Positions 18,029-27,207 of a stretch of DNA of 64,000 bases are shown one piece after another. The stretch spans positions 32,831 to 96,830 of the forward strand of contig JAEINQ010000015.1 of the NCBI GenBank assembly GCA_016342285.1, in the 5' to 3' direction. Position numbers and translations under genes: made by a program. The notes under the pieces were generated by a model. The model was not told the DNA's origin. It saw only the letters and a list, made by a program, of their open reading frames with translations, and ran no database searches. The number at the start of each line of letters is the position of its first letter. The stretch's first letter is position 1. This stretch comes from Desulfobacterales bacterium. Lineage in GTDB: Bacteria > Desulfobacterota > Desulfobacteria > Desulfobacterales > JAEINQ01.

Positions 18029-18415
18029 GACCGGATCGGCAGGCGCCGTGGCCGGTGGGAATTTTTCCAGAAGCGCCAACACCCCAACCCGGGTGGCCCA
18101 CCTCAGAAAGATCAGGGTGTACCGGCCGCCGGCAAGGTACATACCCAGCAAAAAGACCAGGTGGGAGCAGCCGTAGGCCAGCGGTCCGCCGATGACCACC
18201 ACAAGGGGCGCCTTGTAATAGATCGATGCTGCCCCCAGAACGCTGATCAAGGGCCAGCCGATCACGTAGCTGAAGGCGATGGCAAAAACACCGCCGATCA
18301 CGCGGATCGTGGGGCGCTCCCGGAACGCGCTCAGGTCGGCCGATTCGGCGATGGCCGACCGGACAAAGGGGCGGCGGGCAAGGGCCCGGGCAACTCGGTT
18401 CATCATGGCGGTCAA
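17885..18415 (-). CDS. Small membrane protein of unknown function
   Basis: A 176-residue frame with two strong hydrophobic segments (IGGVFAIAFSYVIGWPLISV and PLVVVIGGPLAYGCSHLVFL) after a basic N-terminus, then ARWAT-like basic residues. The first 125 residues look like a real membrane protein. The last 45 or so overlap plsY on the other strand and look like antisense translation, so the true gene may be shorter or its stop lost. AAGGAT precedes the TTG/ATG start region. I do not recognise a family. Confidence 0.5.
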   Translation of the reverse strand: MTAMMNRVARALARRPFVRSAIAESADLSAFRERPTIRVIGGVFAIAFSYVIGWPLISVLGAASIYYKAPLVVVIGGPLAYGCSHLVFLLGMYLAGGRYTLIFLRWATRVGVLALLEKFPPATAPADPVLRPDQAFDVAPVVPDDQADGAQDSGHGACLPPGMGRGAGAQDRYHGK

Positions 18416-18648
18416 GGCAGATCCTTCCAGCGGATCCCCTGGTGCAGGGGATGATCCGTGAGAGGTACCCCGTCAGGCCGCGACCGTCAACCCCGCCGAT
18501 CCGGTCCGGACATCAAAACCGTTGGTCACGCTTCAAGGGGGGCTCAATGTTCAAGTAAGGTATTCTGCCATTTTAGCCTTTTAAAAAATTGGCCGAGCGC
18601 AGCGATTCCACACTTGAGCATTGGAAATTAAGAATTGGACATTGGGAA

Positions 18649-18739
18649 TTCACGGTAATCGCTCTCGCCGGAACGGTAGCGATAGCGGAGCCTCTTCCGA
18701 TCCATCACTTGAAGTGGTGGTTTAATGCCAGAATTATGG
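18649..18739 (+). repeat. Dispersed repeat B, copy 1
   Basis: About 90 bases containing GGTAGCGATAGCGGAGCCTC, the palindromic CCACTTGAAGTGG-type core (CACTTGAAGTGGTGG) and TTTAATGCCAGAATTATG. A close copy lies inverted at 32146-32239 and a diverged copy at 29517-29650. The 3' end of this copy provides the ATG used here as the GT25 start. Confidence 0.8.
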
Positions 18740-19461
18740 ACCACTTGAAACAATCCAACCCATGGGCCTTCTTCGACAGGGTCTACTGCATTACCCTGGC
18801 CGACCGCCCGGACCGGCGCAAAAGCGCCGAGGCCGAGTTTGCCCGGGTGGGCCTTGCCGGCCGGGTCGAATTCGTCATGGCCCGCCGCCATCCGTCCAAC
18901 AGCGAAAAGGGGATCTATTTATCCCACCTGAAATGCCTGCGCAAAGGGATCGATGCCGGCGCCAGGGTCATGGCCGTTTTTGAAGACGATGTGGTCTTTG
19001 ACCGCTTCAACCCGGCGGTGCTGAAAGAATCGACCGGCTTTCTTTCCGCCTGCCCCGGTTGGAACATCCTTTTTTTCGGTTGCCTGGTCCGGGGCAGCCG
19101 GCCCACCCGGACGACCGCCGTGGTGGCGATCGATTACCGGTGCCTGGCCCACGCCTACGCCGTCCATCGCCACTTCGCCCTTGCCCTGGTCAAAAAACCG
19201 TGGCGGCAAAGCCCCTTTGATGCTATTTTAAAACGCTTTACGCATGGATATTACGCAGTATATCCGACATTTGCCTTCCAGAGCGACTCGGCCACGGACA
19301 ACCTCCGGCTCAAAGGGCTCGACCGGTTCAGAAGGCTTTGCGGCGGTCTGCAAAGAATTCAAAAGGTCAACGAATGGTATTATCGGAACCGATCCCTGGT
19401 CATCGCCGCTCACCTCTTTCTGGCCCTGGTCCTGGTACTGATCCTGCCCCTGGTCTGGTAA
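18736..19461 (+). CDS. Glycosyltransferase family 25-like protein
   Basis: A 241-residue protein opening with FFDRVYCITLADRPDRRKSA, the N-terminal strand of GT25 enzymes of lipooligosaccharide synthesis, with FEDDVVF as the acidic metal-binding motif and GIYLSHLKCLRKG before it. The C-terminus is hydrophobic (LVIAAHLFLALVLVLILPLVW), suggesting membrane attachment. It may glycosylate the cluster product or LPS. The ATG at 18736 is at the edge of repeat B and has no clear ribosome site; the family similarity begins soon after, so this start is preferred. Confidence 0.75.
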   Translation: MDHLKQSNPWAFFDRVYCITLADRPDRRKSAEAEFARVGLAGRVEFVMARRHPSNSEKGIYLSHLKCLRKGIDAGARVMAVFEDDVVFDRFNPAVLKESTGFLSACPGWNILFFGCLVRGSRPTRTTAVVAIDYRCLAHAYAVHRHFALALVKKPWRQSPFDAILKRFTHGYYAVYPTFAFQSDSATDNLRLKGLDRFRRLCGGLQRIQKVNEWYYRNRSLVIAAHLFLALVLVLILPLVW

Positions 19462-19495
19462 GGTGCTCTTGGGCCGCCCCCGCAGCTTGCCGGCC

Positions 19496-22400
19496 ATGAA
19501 ATCCAATCCCGTGAATTTTCGGTTCCTGGCCCTGACGCTCGCCCTGGCCGCGGCCCTTTTTGCCGTCGCCTGGCAGCGGATCGACATCGAGATGGATATC
19601 GTGGAATCCCTGCCCACGGCCCATCCGGCCATCGCAGACGCCGTGGAAATCTTCCGGCACCACCCCATCCAGGACCAGATCACCATCGACATCGGCCTGG
19701 CCCGCCCGGATCCGGACCGACTGGCCGTCCTGGCCCGGGAGGTGGAAGCGCACCTTAGGGCCAGCAAGCTGTTTACCCAGGTCGGCACGGAAAAGATCCA
19801 GCAACGCATTCCGGAACTGCTTACCTATGCCCTGGACCGCCTCCCGGATCTTTTTTCAGCCCGGGACCTGGAACGGTCGGTCCGCCCGCGTCTGGCCCCC
19901 GAAGCGGTGACGGCCCGGTTTGAAACCTTCCGGGAAAAACTTTTGGCCATGGACGGCATCGGCATGACCAGGATCTTTTCCCGCGACCCCCTGGACCTCA
20001 AAGACCTGGTCCTCTCCCGACTCCACCTCCTGGCCCCCACGGACAACGGACGGATCCATCGGGGCCGGCTCATCTCCGCGGACGGCCGCCATACCCTGGT
20101 CACGGCCCATCCGGACGGGTCCGGCACCGATACGGCCCTGGCCCGCCGCCTGACCGCTTTGGTGGAGACCGTGGATCAGGACCTGAACCGAGGGATCAGC
20201 GCCCCCGAAAAGCGGGTGACCCTGACCCCGGTAGGCGCCTTCCGGGCGTCCCTGGACAATGAAAATATCGTTCGAAGAGACGTCCGGCAGGCGGTGGTCC
20301 TGGCCACCGTGGGCATCGCCCTGTTGCTCCTGGCCGCCTTCCCCCGTCCGCTTATCGGCCTTTTCTCCCTGGTCCCGGCGATCATGGGAACCGCGGTGGC
20401 CTTTTTTGTCTACGCCCTGATCCACCCGTCCATCTCCGTCATGGTCCTGGGATTCGGCGGGGCCATCATCTCCATCACCGTGGACCACGGCATCGCCTAC
20501 CTGCTCTTTCTCGACCAGCCCCGGGAAACATCGGGCCGGGAAGCCTCCCGGGAGGTCTGGGCCGTGGGACTGCTGGCGGCCCTGACCACCATGGGCGCCT
20601 TCGGGGCCCTGATCTTCAGCGGATTTCCGGTCCTGTCCCAACTCGGCGAGTTCACGGCCCTGGGGGTCTTTTTCTCCTTTATCTTCGTCCACAGCGTCTT
20701 CCCCCGGGTCTTTCCCGTCATGCCCGCCGCGGCAAACCGCCGGCTCCCCTTACAGCCCCTGGTGGAAAAGCTCGCCGGAACCGGAAAGGCCGGGGCTGTT
20801 GTGGCCACCGTTTTCTTTGTCTTCATGCTCGCCTTTGCCAAACCGGTCTTCAATGTCAACCTGTCCGCCATGAACACGGTGAGCCAGGCAACCCGGGAGG
20901 CCGAGGCCCTCATGACCTCGGTCTGGGGCGATGTCTTCAACCGGATCTTTCTCATGACCGAAGGAGGCCGGATCGAAGAGATTCAGCAAAAAGGGGACCG
21001 TCTCCTGGAAATGATGGTTCAGGGCAAGGGAGATGTCGCCGGGTTCGTCCCTTCGGCGATCTTCCCCGGCCCCGAGCGCCTTGCGGCCAATCGGGCCGCA
21101 TGGAAACAATTCTGGAACCCGGAACGGGTCCAAACCCTTGGCCGCACCCTTTCGATGGCAGCAGAGGAAAACGGGTTTTCGGCCGAAGCCTTTCGCCCTT
21201 TTCTGGAGACCGTGGCCCATCCTTCAGACTGGGCCGGAGCCACAACGATTCCGGAAAAGTTCTTCGAACTGCTGGGCATCCGGACCGATGCCGACCACAC
21301 AAAATGGTATCAATTCACCGGCCTGACCGCCGCCTCGCCGGAAACAGCCCGGGACTGGTACCCCCGACTGAAAACCGTGGGCAAGGTCTTCGAACCAACC
21401 CTGTTCTCCCGCAGCCTGGGGGATCTTCTCTTTTCCACCTTTGCAAAAATGCTCGGGATCATCGTCCTGGCCGTGGTGGTGCTGCTCCTTCTTTTTTTCA
21501 TGGACCTGCGGCTGACCGCCGTGGCCCTGCTCCCGATCCTCTTTGCCATGGTCTGCACCCTGGGGACGTTGAAACTGGTAGGCCATCCGTTGGACATTCC
21601 GGCCCTGATGCTGGCCATCGTTGTCGTGGGCATGGGAATCGACTATACCCTGTTTACCATCCGGGCCCATCAGCGCTACACCGACCCGGGCCACCCTTCC
21701 TTTGCACTGGTCCGCATGGCGGTCTTCATGGCCGCGGCATCAACCCTCATCGGCTTCGGCGTCCTTTGCACGGCCGAGCACGCCCTGCTCAAAAGCGCCG
21801 GGCTCACCTCCCTTCTGGGCATCGGTTACTCCCTGGTTGGGGCCTTTGTGATCCTGCCGCCCATCTTAAAACGCATCTTCCAACCGACTTGCCCCGGGGC
21901 CGCTTCAGCCGATATCCGGGCAAGGGTCCGGGCGCGCTACCGGAACATGGAGGCCTACCCCCGGCTCTTTGCCCGGTTCAAGATAAAGGTCGATCCCATG
22001 TTCGCCGAGTTACCCGACCTGCTGGCCGGCATCGATCCGCCGGAGGCCATCATGGACATCGGCACGGGATACGGCGTGCCGGCCTGCTGGCTCCTGGAGC
22101 GGTTTCCCGGGGCCAGGTTCCTGGGGGTCGAACCGTCAGCGGAGCGGGTACGGGTGGCGGCCCGGGCCGTGGGAGACGCCGGCTGTGTTCTCCCGGGGGC
22201 TGCACCGGACCTGCCGTCCATGAACCCGGCGGCCGACCTGGCCTTCATGCTCGACATGGTCCACTATCTTTCCGATGAAAACCTGACACTTACCCTGGAA
22301 CGGATCGGAGCCAATCTCTCCGCCGGAAAGCCCCTGGTGCTAAGGGCCGCCCTTCCCGCCCAAAAGGGGCTGGCCTGGCTCTGGTGGTGGGAAAACCTCA

Positions 22401-22558
22401 AATTACGGATCCAGGGGATCGACCACCACTACCGCCCGGCCCAACAGATCGCCCGACAGATCGAGGCTGCCGGCATGGCCGTGGAACAGATCCTTCCGTC
22501 CGGAACCAGGGGAGACCTGGTCTGGATCGTCGCCCGCCGGAAAGGGGACCGGCCATGA
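19496..22558 (+). CDS. MMPL/RND-type exporter fused to a SAM methyltransferase
   Basis: A 1020-residue protein. The N-terminal part is an MMPL-family exporter: an initial membrane segment, a periplasmic loop, about five membrane helices (from VVLATVGIALLLLAAFPRP), a second loop and a second helix bundle with VVVGMGIDYTLFTIRAHQR. From about residue 852 a Rossmann methyltransferase follows: MDIGTGYGVPACWLL is the SAM-binding motif I and ADLAFMLDMVHYL the acidic motif. Similar exporters without the methyltransferase occur in aryl polyene clusters. The ATG at 19496 is preferred over a nearby upstream start. The gene overlaps the deacetylase by ATGA, so no frameshift is needed for the fusion. Confidence 0.85.
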   Translation: MKSNPVNFRFLALTLALAAALFAVAWQRIDIEMDIVESLPTAHPAIADAVEIFRHHPIQDQITIDIGLARPDPDRLAVLAREVEAHLRASKLFTQVGTEKIQQRIPELLTYALDRLPDLFSARDLERSVRPRLAPEAVTARFETFREKLLAMDGIGMTRIFSRDPLDLKDLVLSRLHLLAPTDNGRIHRGRLISADGRHTLVTAHPDGSGTDTALARRLTALVETVDQDLNRGISAPEKRVTLTPVGAFRASLDNENIVRRDVRQAVVLATVGIALLLLAAFPRPLIGLFSLVPAIMGTAVAFFVYALIHPSISVMVLGFGGAIISITVDHGIAYLLFLDQPRETSGREASREVWAVGLLAALTTMGAFGALIFSGFPVLSQLGEFTALGVFFSFIFVHSVFPRVFPVMPAAANRRLPLQPLVEKLAGTGKAGAVVATVFFVFMLAFAKPVFNVNLSAMNTVSQATREAEALMTSVWGDVFNRIFLMTEGGRIEEIQQKGDRLLEMMVQGKGDVAGFVPSAIFPGPERLAANRAAWKQFWNPERVQTLGRTLSMAAEENGFSAEAFRPFLETVAHPSDWAGATTIPEKFFELLGIRTDADHTKWYQFTGLTAASPETARDWYPRLKTVGKVFEPTLFSRSLGDLLFSTFAKMLGIIVLAVVVLLLLFFMDLRLTAVALLPILFAMVCTLGTLKLVGHPLDIPALMLAIVVVGMGIDYTLFTIRAHQRYTDPGHPSFALVRMAVFMAAASTLIGFGVLCTAEHALLKSAGLTSLLGIGYSLVGAFVILPPILKRIFQPTCPGAASADIRARVRARYRNMEAYPRLFARFKIKVDPMFAELPDLLAGIDPPEAIMDIGTGYGVPACWLLERFPGARFLGVEPSAERVRVAARAVGDAGCVLPGAAPDLPSMNPAADLAFMLDMVHYLSDENLTLTLERIGANLSAGKPLVLRAALPAQKGLAWLWWWENLKLRIQGIDHHYRPAQQIARQIEAAGMAVEQILPSGTRGDLVWIVARRKGDRP

Positions 22559-23364
22559 CCCCGAAGCGGCCAGGCAACGGCCCCTTTTCCACGCCCGCGG
22601 CCAGGGCCGGGCTGGCCGCCCTGGTCGTAGCGGCAGGGCTGGCCCTTGCCTCACCGCACTTAGCGATCCTTCCCCTGGCGGTCTACCTGCTGGCCTGCAT
22701 GGTCTTCCCCTTTTGCCCCTGCACCCGCTTTTTTCTTCCCGTGATCTGCCGGGGCAATGCCGACTGCGGGGCCGTGGCCCTGACCTTTGACGACGGCCCG
22801 GATCCGGCCACCACCCCGGCCCTGCTCGATTTTCTGGCCGAACACCGTGTTCACGCCACCTTTTTCGTCACCGGCCGCAAAGCCCAGGCCCACCCGGAAC
22901 TGATCCGACGGATCATTGAAAGGGGCCACGATATCGGCAACCACTCTTTTGGCCATGACACCCTGGTCATGTTCAAGGGGAAAAAACGGATCGACGAAGA
23001 GATCGGTGCGGCCCAGGCTGTGTTGGAATCTCTGGGGGTATTGCCCCGGGCTTTCCGGCCGCCGGCGGGCATCACCTATCCCGGCCTCGGCCCGGCCCTG
23101 GACCGATACGGCCTCGTTGCCGTCAACTACAGCCGCCGGGCCATGGACCGGGGAAACCGACGCATCGACGGACTGGCCGCAAAGATCCTCACCCCTCTGG
23201 CATCCGGAGACATTATCATGCTTCACGATATCGCCCCCCCGGATCCGGCACGGCTGGAGCCTTGGCTCAATGAAATCAAAACCCTGTTGCTGGGGATCGA
23301 TTCCAAGGGGATACGGATCCGGCCCCTGGCCGAAATCACGAGACTGCCAGTAGCGCCCGGTTGA
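22555..23364 (+). CDS. Polysaccharide deacetylase, NodB family
   Basis: A 269-residue protein with two N-terminal hydrophobic segments and a NodB domain: LTFDDGPDP (D79, D80), the metal-binding GNHSFGHD (H130, H134) and FRPPAGITYPG. SGDIIMLHD near the end is the last NodB motif. All metal and catalytic residues are present. The family removes N-acetyl or other acyl groups from sugars at the cell surface. Its start overlaps the exporter-methyltransferase gene by four bases. Confidence 0.9.
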   Translation: MTPKRPGNGPFSTPAARAGLAALVVAAGLALASPHLAILPLAVYLLACMVFPFCPCTRFFLPVICRGNADCGAVALTFDDGPDPATTPALLDFLAEHRVHATFFVTGRKAQAHPELIRRIIERGHDIGNHSFGHDTLVMFKGKKRIDEEIGAAQAVLESLGVLPRAFRPPAGITYPGLGPALDRYGLVAVNYSRRAMDRGNRRIDGLAAKILTPLASGDIIMLHDIAPPDPARLEPWLNEIKTLLLGIDSKGIRIRPLAEITRLPVAPG

Positions 23365-23558
23365 TCTTGGGCCGATGCCCGGAGCATAATTGGCCGGTCT
23401 CTCAATACCCAGCCACCATACACAAAATTTGGATTGCATTAAGCACGGCCCCTCGCAGGCGTTTCCGGCCGTGTACAAGAGCTATCGAGAATAGCTGTTG
23501 CCGGACCATTTAAAAGGGGCAAATATAAGACCTGTTTACTTGACTGTGGAGGGCGGCC

Positions 23559-23828
23559 ATGAGTGTCAAATTTTCAGAAGACATCGTCCCGTTGAGCGAC
23601 CTGAAGATCAATCCGGGAAAAATTGTCAGGCAAGTCAGGGAGGCACGCTGGCCGGTGCTGCTAACCAGCAGGGGGCGGGGCGTGGCCGTAGTTCAAAGCC
23701 TCGATGATTTTGAATCGGCGGCCGAAGAACGGGCCTTTATGATCGCCACTGTCCAGGGAATGATGGATCTGGAAGAGGGCCGTGAAAAAACGCTGGACCA
23801 GGTTAAAAAGCACCTGGGAATCAACTAG
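23559..23828 (+). CDS. Phd/YefM-family antitoxin
   Basis: An 89-residue protein with the Phd/YefM layout: VPLSDLKINPGKIVRQVREA then PVLLTSRGRGVAVV, the DNA-binding and dimerisation half, followed by a helical C-terminus that normally wraps the toxin. GGAGG lies ahead of the ATG. The partner ParE-like gene is 195 bases downstream instead of adjacent, because repeat A lies between them. Confidence 0.87.
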   Translation: MSVKFSEDIVPLSDLKINPGKIVRQVREARWPVLLTSRGRGVAVVQSLDDFESAAEERAFMIATVQGMMDLEEGREKTLDQVKKHLGIN

Positions 23829-23975
23829 TTTCCATCCATAAATGGCCTTTTTGCCCAATCTCAGCGTCAATCGGCGCTATTTCTTGTGCGGCGTAGCGCG
23901 CTACGCCTCCGCGCAATGGCTTGATTTCCTTGACCTTGGACAAAAATTCCAATTTATGAATTGGAAACACCCATG
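23829..23975 (-). repeat. Dispersed repeat A, copy 1
   Basis: About 147 bases that are, by eye, roughly 90% identical to the reverse complement of 41343-41493. It begins right after the antitoxin stop with TTTCCATCCATAAATGGCC, contains GGCGTAGCGCGCTACGCC, and ends near AATTTATGAATTGGAAAC. It separates an antitoxin from its toxin gene. Confidence 0.85.
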
Positions 23976-24023
23976 GGTGCCCATCCGCTATAAAACCGAT
24001 TCGTGGACGGGAATCAACTAACC

Positions 24024-24324
24024 ATGGCAGGCCGCACGGTGATCACTTTTGCCGATTCGGCAGTTGACGATCTCGAATCGATTCTCGCCTATTATACCGA
24101 TCAGCACGTTCCGCATGTCGGCCGCCGTCTGGTAGCCGACATCATCTCACATATCGAGTTGCTGAAAGAACAGCCGGACATGGGACGAATGGTACCCGAG
24201 TTCGGGCTGGCGTTTCTCCGCGAATTGATCCGCCCCCCCTTTCCGGATTGTCTACCGCAACGAGAAAAACCGAGTTCGTGTCGTTCGCATTTGGCGAAGC
24301 GAAAGATTGCTGAAACTTCCATGA
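24024..24324 (+). pseudogene. ParE/RelE-type toxin gene with a frameshift
   Basis: The frame from the ATG at 24024 encodes a ParE-like start (ITFADSAVDDLESILAYY, then GRRLVADIISHIELL and GRMVPEFG). It loses similarity at a run of seven C at 24233-24239. Removing one C restores FRIVYRNEKNRVRVVRIWRS and a stop at 24322-24324, exactly the expected ParE C-terminus. As written the frame runs on to 24374 with an unrelated tail. This is a true frameshift, a slippage site or a base-calling error. The antitoxin upstream is intact. Confidence 0.85.
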
Positions 24325-24349
24325 CGGGGATCAGAATAAGGTTCTTAAT

Positions 24350-25420
24350 TCAACCCTCCCGGCACAGCACCTGAAGCGAAGCGTCGCAATTATTCCAGCA
24401 AAGCGGATCCGAGGCGAGATAGTCTCCGGTCACCTGAAAGGCAGCCCCCCGGCAACCGTAGCATTGCTCGGCCTTTTCACAGGTCCGGCACGGGCCCTTG
24501 ATGGTGTTGCGGTGGTTTTTCAGATCCCGGATCACCCGGCTGCCGGCCAGGATCTCTTCCAGGGGACGTTCACGGATATTGCCCTGAGAGAGGGTAATCC
24601 CCACACAGGGCATCACCTCTCCCCGGGACGTGACCAGGCAGGAAAACTGGTGGCGCAGGCACCGGTTGCCCACCAACGGCGGCTGGGCCTCCCAGACCCG
24701 TCCGTAGCGGGTCCGATCGATCTCGGCCAGGCGGGCAAAGAGCCGGTGGAGGGTCGCCGGATCGACTTCGAGCCATCGGTTGTCAACGGCCCTGGACTGG
24801 GGGGTCATGATTTCGAAATACGGCTCGATCCCCCGGTCACAAAGCCATTGCCACAGGTCGGGCAGTTCATCAAAATTTTGCCGGCAGATGATGGTACTGG
24901 CGGCAAGAAAGGCGTCGTCGTCTGGATAACCGGCCTGGCGGAGGGATTCCAGGGCGCGGCGGATGGTCTGAAAGGCCCCGGCGCACCCGGCCAGCCGGTC
25001 CTGGAGCGCCTCGTCAAAGGTGTTCATCTTGAGGACAACCCGGACCTTCTCCTCATAAAAAAAGCGGGCCAATTCCGGCGTGACCCCCGACCCGTTGGTA
25101 AAAATCTCCACCTCGAGGCCGAGGCCGCCCATGAACCGGACCATGTCAACGATGCCGGGATAAATCGTCGGCTCGCCGCCGAGCACGATGATCTTCCCGG
25201 CACCCAGGGATTTTGCCTGTTGGATCACATCGCGGATTTCGCCCGGCCCCAACTCGTTTTCCAGGACGGCATCGTCGGCGACATAACAATAGGGGCAACG
25301 AAAGTTACACCGCAGGCTGAATTCAATCTCCATGGAAAGAAGCCGCCCTGGCCCGGCGGCCCGGCCGATGTTGGTTGGGGAAAATTCAAAACTGCCGTAT
25401 TGGTTTCCTGCGCATCCCAT
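24350..25420 (-). CDS. Radical SAM/SPASM protein
   Basis: A 356-residue radical SAM protein with CNFRCPYC (C38, C42, C45), KIIVLGGEPTIYPG and a cysteine-rich C-terminus (CRTCEKAEQCYGCRG and DPLCWNNC) typical of SPASM domains that bind auxiliary [4Fe-4S] clusters. SPASM enzymes often modify peptides, but no precursor peptide was seen nearby. It lies divergent from the adenylate-forming ligase at 25681. The start ATG is preceded by AGGGAC. Possible joint function with the ligase and acylase is inferred. Confidence 0.87.
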   Translation of the reverse strand: MGCAGNQYGSFEFSPTNIGRAAGPGRLLSMEIEFSLRCNFRCPYCYVADDAVLENELGPGEIRDVIQQAKSLGAGKIIVLGGEPTIYPGIVDMVRFMGGLGLEVEIFTNGSGVTPELARFFYEEKVRVVLKMNTFDEALQDRLAGCAGAFQTIRRALESLRQAGYPDDDAFLAASTIICRQNFDELPDLWQWLCDRGIEPYFEIMTPQSRAVDNRWLEVDPATLHRLFARLAEIDRTRYGRVWEAQPPLVGNRCLRHQFSCLVTSRGEVMPCVGITLSQGNIRERPLEEILAGSRVIRDLKNHRNTIKGPCRTCEKAEQCYGCRGAAFQVTGDYLASDPLCWNNCDASLQVLCREG

Positions 25421-25680
25421 CGCTGTTGTCCCTGTCTTTTCGCCTCAACGGTTTCGACGCCAAAGAAGATCGAAGACCCTATTGAATGCGGGGACCGATG
25501 TCAAGCCGGTTGGGCGCCGGGCAAGCCGGCCTGTGCCATGTGACGCCTTGACACCCGCCGGCCCCTATACTAATTGAAGATCATTCCCTGGGCCCCTGCA
25601 GGGGAAGCTTTGCCGGAGGCGGGGCGTGTCAGGCCGACAAGAAGTTCTGCCGATTCTCAGCAGCGATCAACAGGTGACTA

Positions 25681-27072
25681 TTGAATCCATCGCACCCACC
25701 CGGCAGACCGGGCATTTTCTTCCACCAACAATTGGCCCATGTCGTTGAAGGCCCCCAATTTCCTGACAACTGGTTTGTCCATGGCAAGCAGACCTTCGCC
25801 CAAACCTACGCCATGGCCGCTGACATCCGCCGGTTCTTAGCGGGCGCCGTCCCTTCGGGCGCTGCCGTCTGCCTCTGCGCCGAGAACAAGGGGATCGTGG
25901 CCGCCGCCCTTCTGGCCACCCTTGACGGACGCACCCCCCTGGTGATTCCCCATTCAAACGCTTCCCACTCACTGCAAGAACTCCACTGCCTGACCGGTTA
26001 TGCCGCGGCAATCACCGATACGGACCGGCAACTCCCCCCGGAAGTGGCCGTGTTTTCCCCGACGCCCGGAAAAGAGGTCGATGGCGGATGGGCCCCTGTG
26101 ACGGCCGCACCGACCATGGAATGGCTGCGGCTGTACACGGGCGGATCCACGGGCACCCCGCAGGTATGGTCCAAGACCGTGGCCAATATCTTCATGGAAG
26201 CGACCTATCTTTGCAGGGTGTATGACATCGGCCCCCATGACCGCATCGTGGCCACCGTAACGCCGAACCATATTTACGGGTTGCTCTATTCCGTCATGCT
26301 CCCGCTGATCGGGTCGGCCGCGGTCATTGCCGGTGTTCCGACGTTTCCCCAGGAAATCGTTTCGGCCGTCAACGAAAACCAGGCCACGGTGCTGGCCAGC
26401 GTTCCAATTCACTACCGGATCCTCAACGGCCAGTCGCCTTTCGGGAAATCGCTGCGCCTGGCCTTTTCTTCGGCCGGCGCCCTGGCCCCGAAAGACGGTG
26501 ATGCATTCTACCGACAGACCGCAACCCCGGTAACGGAAATCTACGGATCAACGGAAACCGGCGGCATTGCCGCACGGTGCCGCGCCGGGGAAGATCGATG
26601 TTTCATGCCCTTCGATCCCATTGACTGGAAAATCAAAGAAGACCGGCTTTGCATCCGATCGGCTTTCATATCGGCCCAGCTCCCCATTGATCACGAAGGC
26701 TTTTTCACCACGCCCGACCACGTCGGGGCCTCTGGCCGCGGATTTGTGCTCAAGGGCCGATCCGACAACGTGGTCAAGGTCGGTGGCAAGCGGGTGGATA
26801 TGGAACGGATCCGTGAATCGCTGGTCGGTTTGAGCGGTATTCGGGATGCCTTCGTGATGTCCGCCCCCCTGACCGGAGGGCGTGAAAACGAGCTGATTGC
26901 GGTGGTGGAAGGGGACATGGACGAGGGGCGCCTTCGAGGGGAGATGACCCGCATCCTTGAGCCTTGCGAGATGCCGCGCCGAATTCTCACGGTCCGCCGG
27001 ATTCCCACGACGGTTGCCGGCAAATACGATCGGAAAGCCGTGGCAGGCCTGTTCAACATCTCTGCCACATGA
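25681..27072 (+). CDS. Adenylate-forming acyl ligase (ANL superfamily)
   Basis: A 463-residue ligase. The phosphate-binding loop YTGGSTGTP is near residue 152, EIYGSTETGG the adenylate motif and GRSDNVVKVGGKRVD the hinge region. The C-terminal catalytic lysine is in AGKYDRKA near 447. It activates a carboxylate as an acyl-AMP and may load it on an ACP or CoA; aryl polyene clusters contain an ACP-loading ligase of this class. The protein is shorter than usual for acyl-CoA synthetases, as are the aryl polyene ligases. A TTG at 25681 is used, preceded by GGTGA. Confidence 0.87.
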   Translation: MNPSHPPGRPGIFFHQQLAHVVEGPQFPDNWFVHGKQTFAQTYAMAADIRRFLAGAVPSGAAVCLCAENKGIVAAALLATLDGRTPLVIPHSNASHSLQELHCLTGYAAAITDTDRQLPPEVAVFSPTPGKEVDGGWAPVTAAPTMEWLRLYTGGSTGTPQVWSKTVANIFMEATYLCRVYDIGPHDRIVATVTPNHIYGLLYSVMLPLIGSAAVIAGVPTFPQEIVSAVNENQATVLASVPIHYRILNGQSPFGKSLRLAFSSAGALAPKDGDAFYRQTATPVTEIYGSTETGGIAARCRAGEDRCFMPFDPIDWKIKEDRLCIRSAFISAQLPIDHEGFFTTPDHVGASGRGFVLKGRSDNVVKVGGKRVDMERIRESLVGLSGIRDAFVMSAPLTGGRENELIAVVEGDMDEGRLRGEMTRILEPCEMPRRILTVRRIPTTVAGKYDRKAVAGLFNISAT

Positions 27073-27207
27073 GTCGAGCGATTGTATAGGCTTGCCCGCT
27101 ATCGGCGGTGTTGCCGCATGTAAAGAATCCTGGCCCAAAGAACGTGGATTCTTTCTTCGAATTGAAACGCTCAGTCTTAGGTGTCAATCGAAACTCAGGA
27201 GATCATC

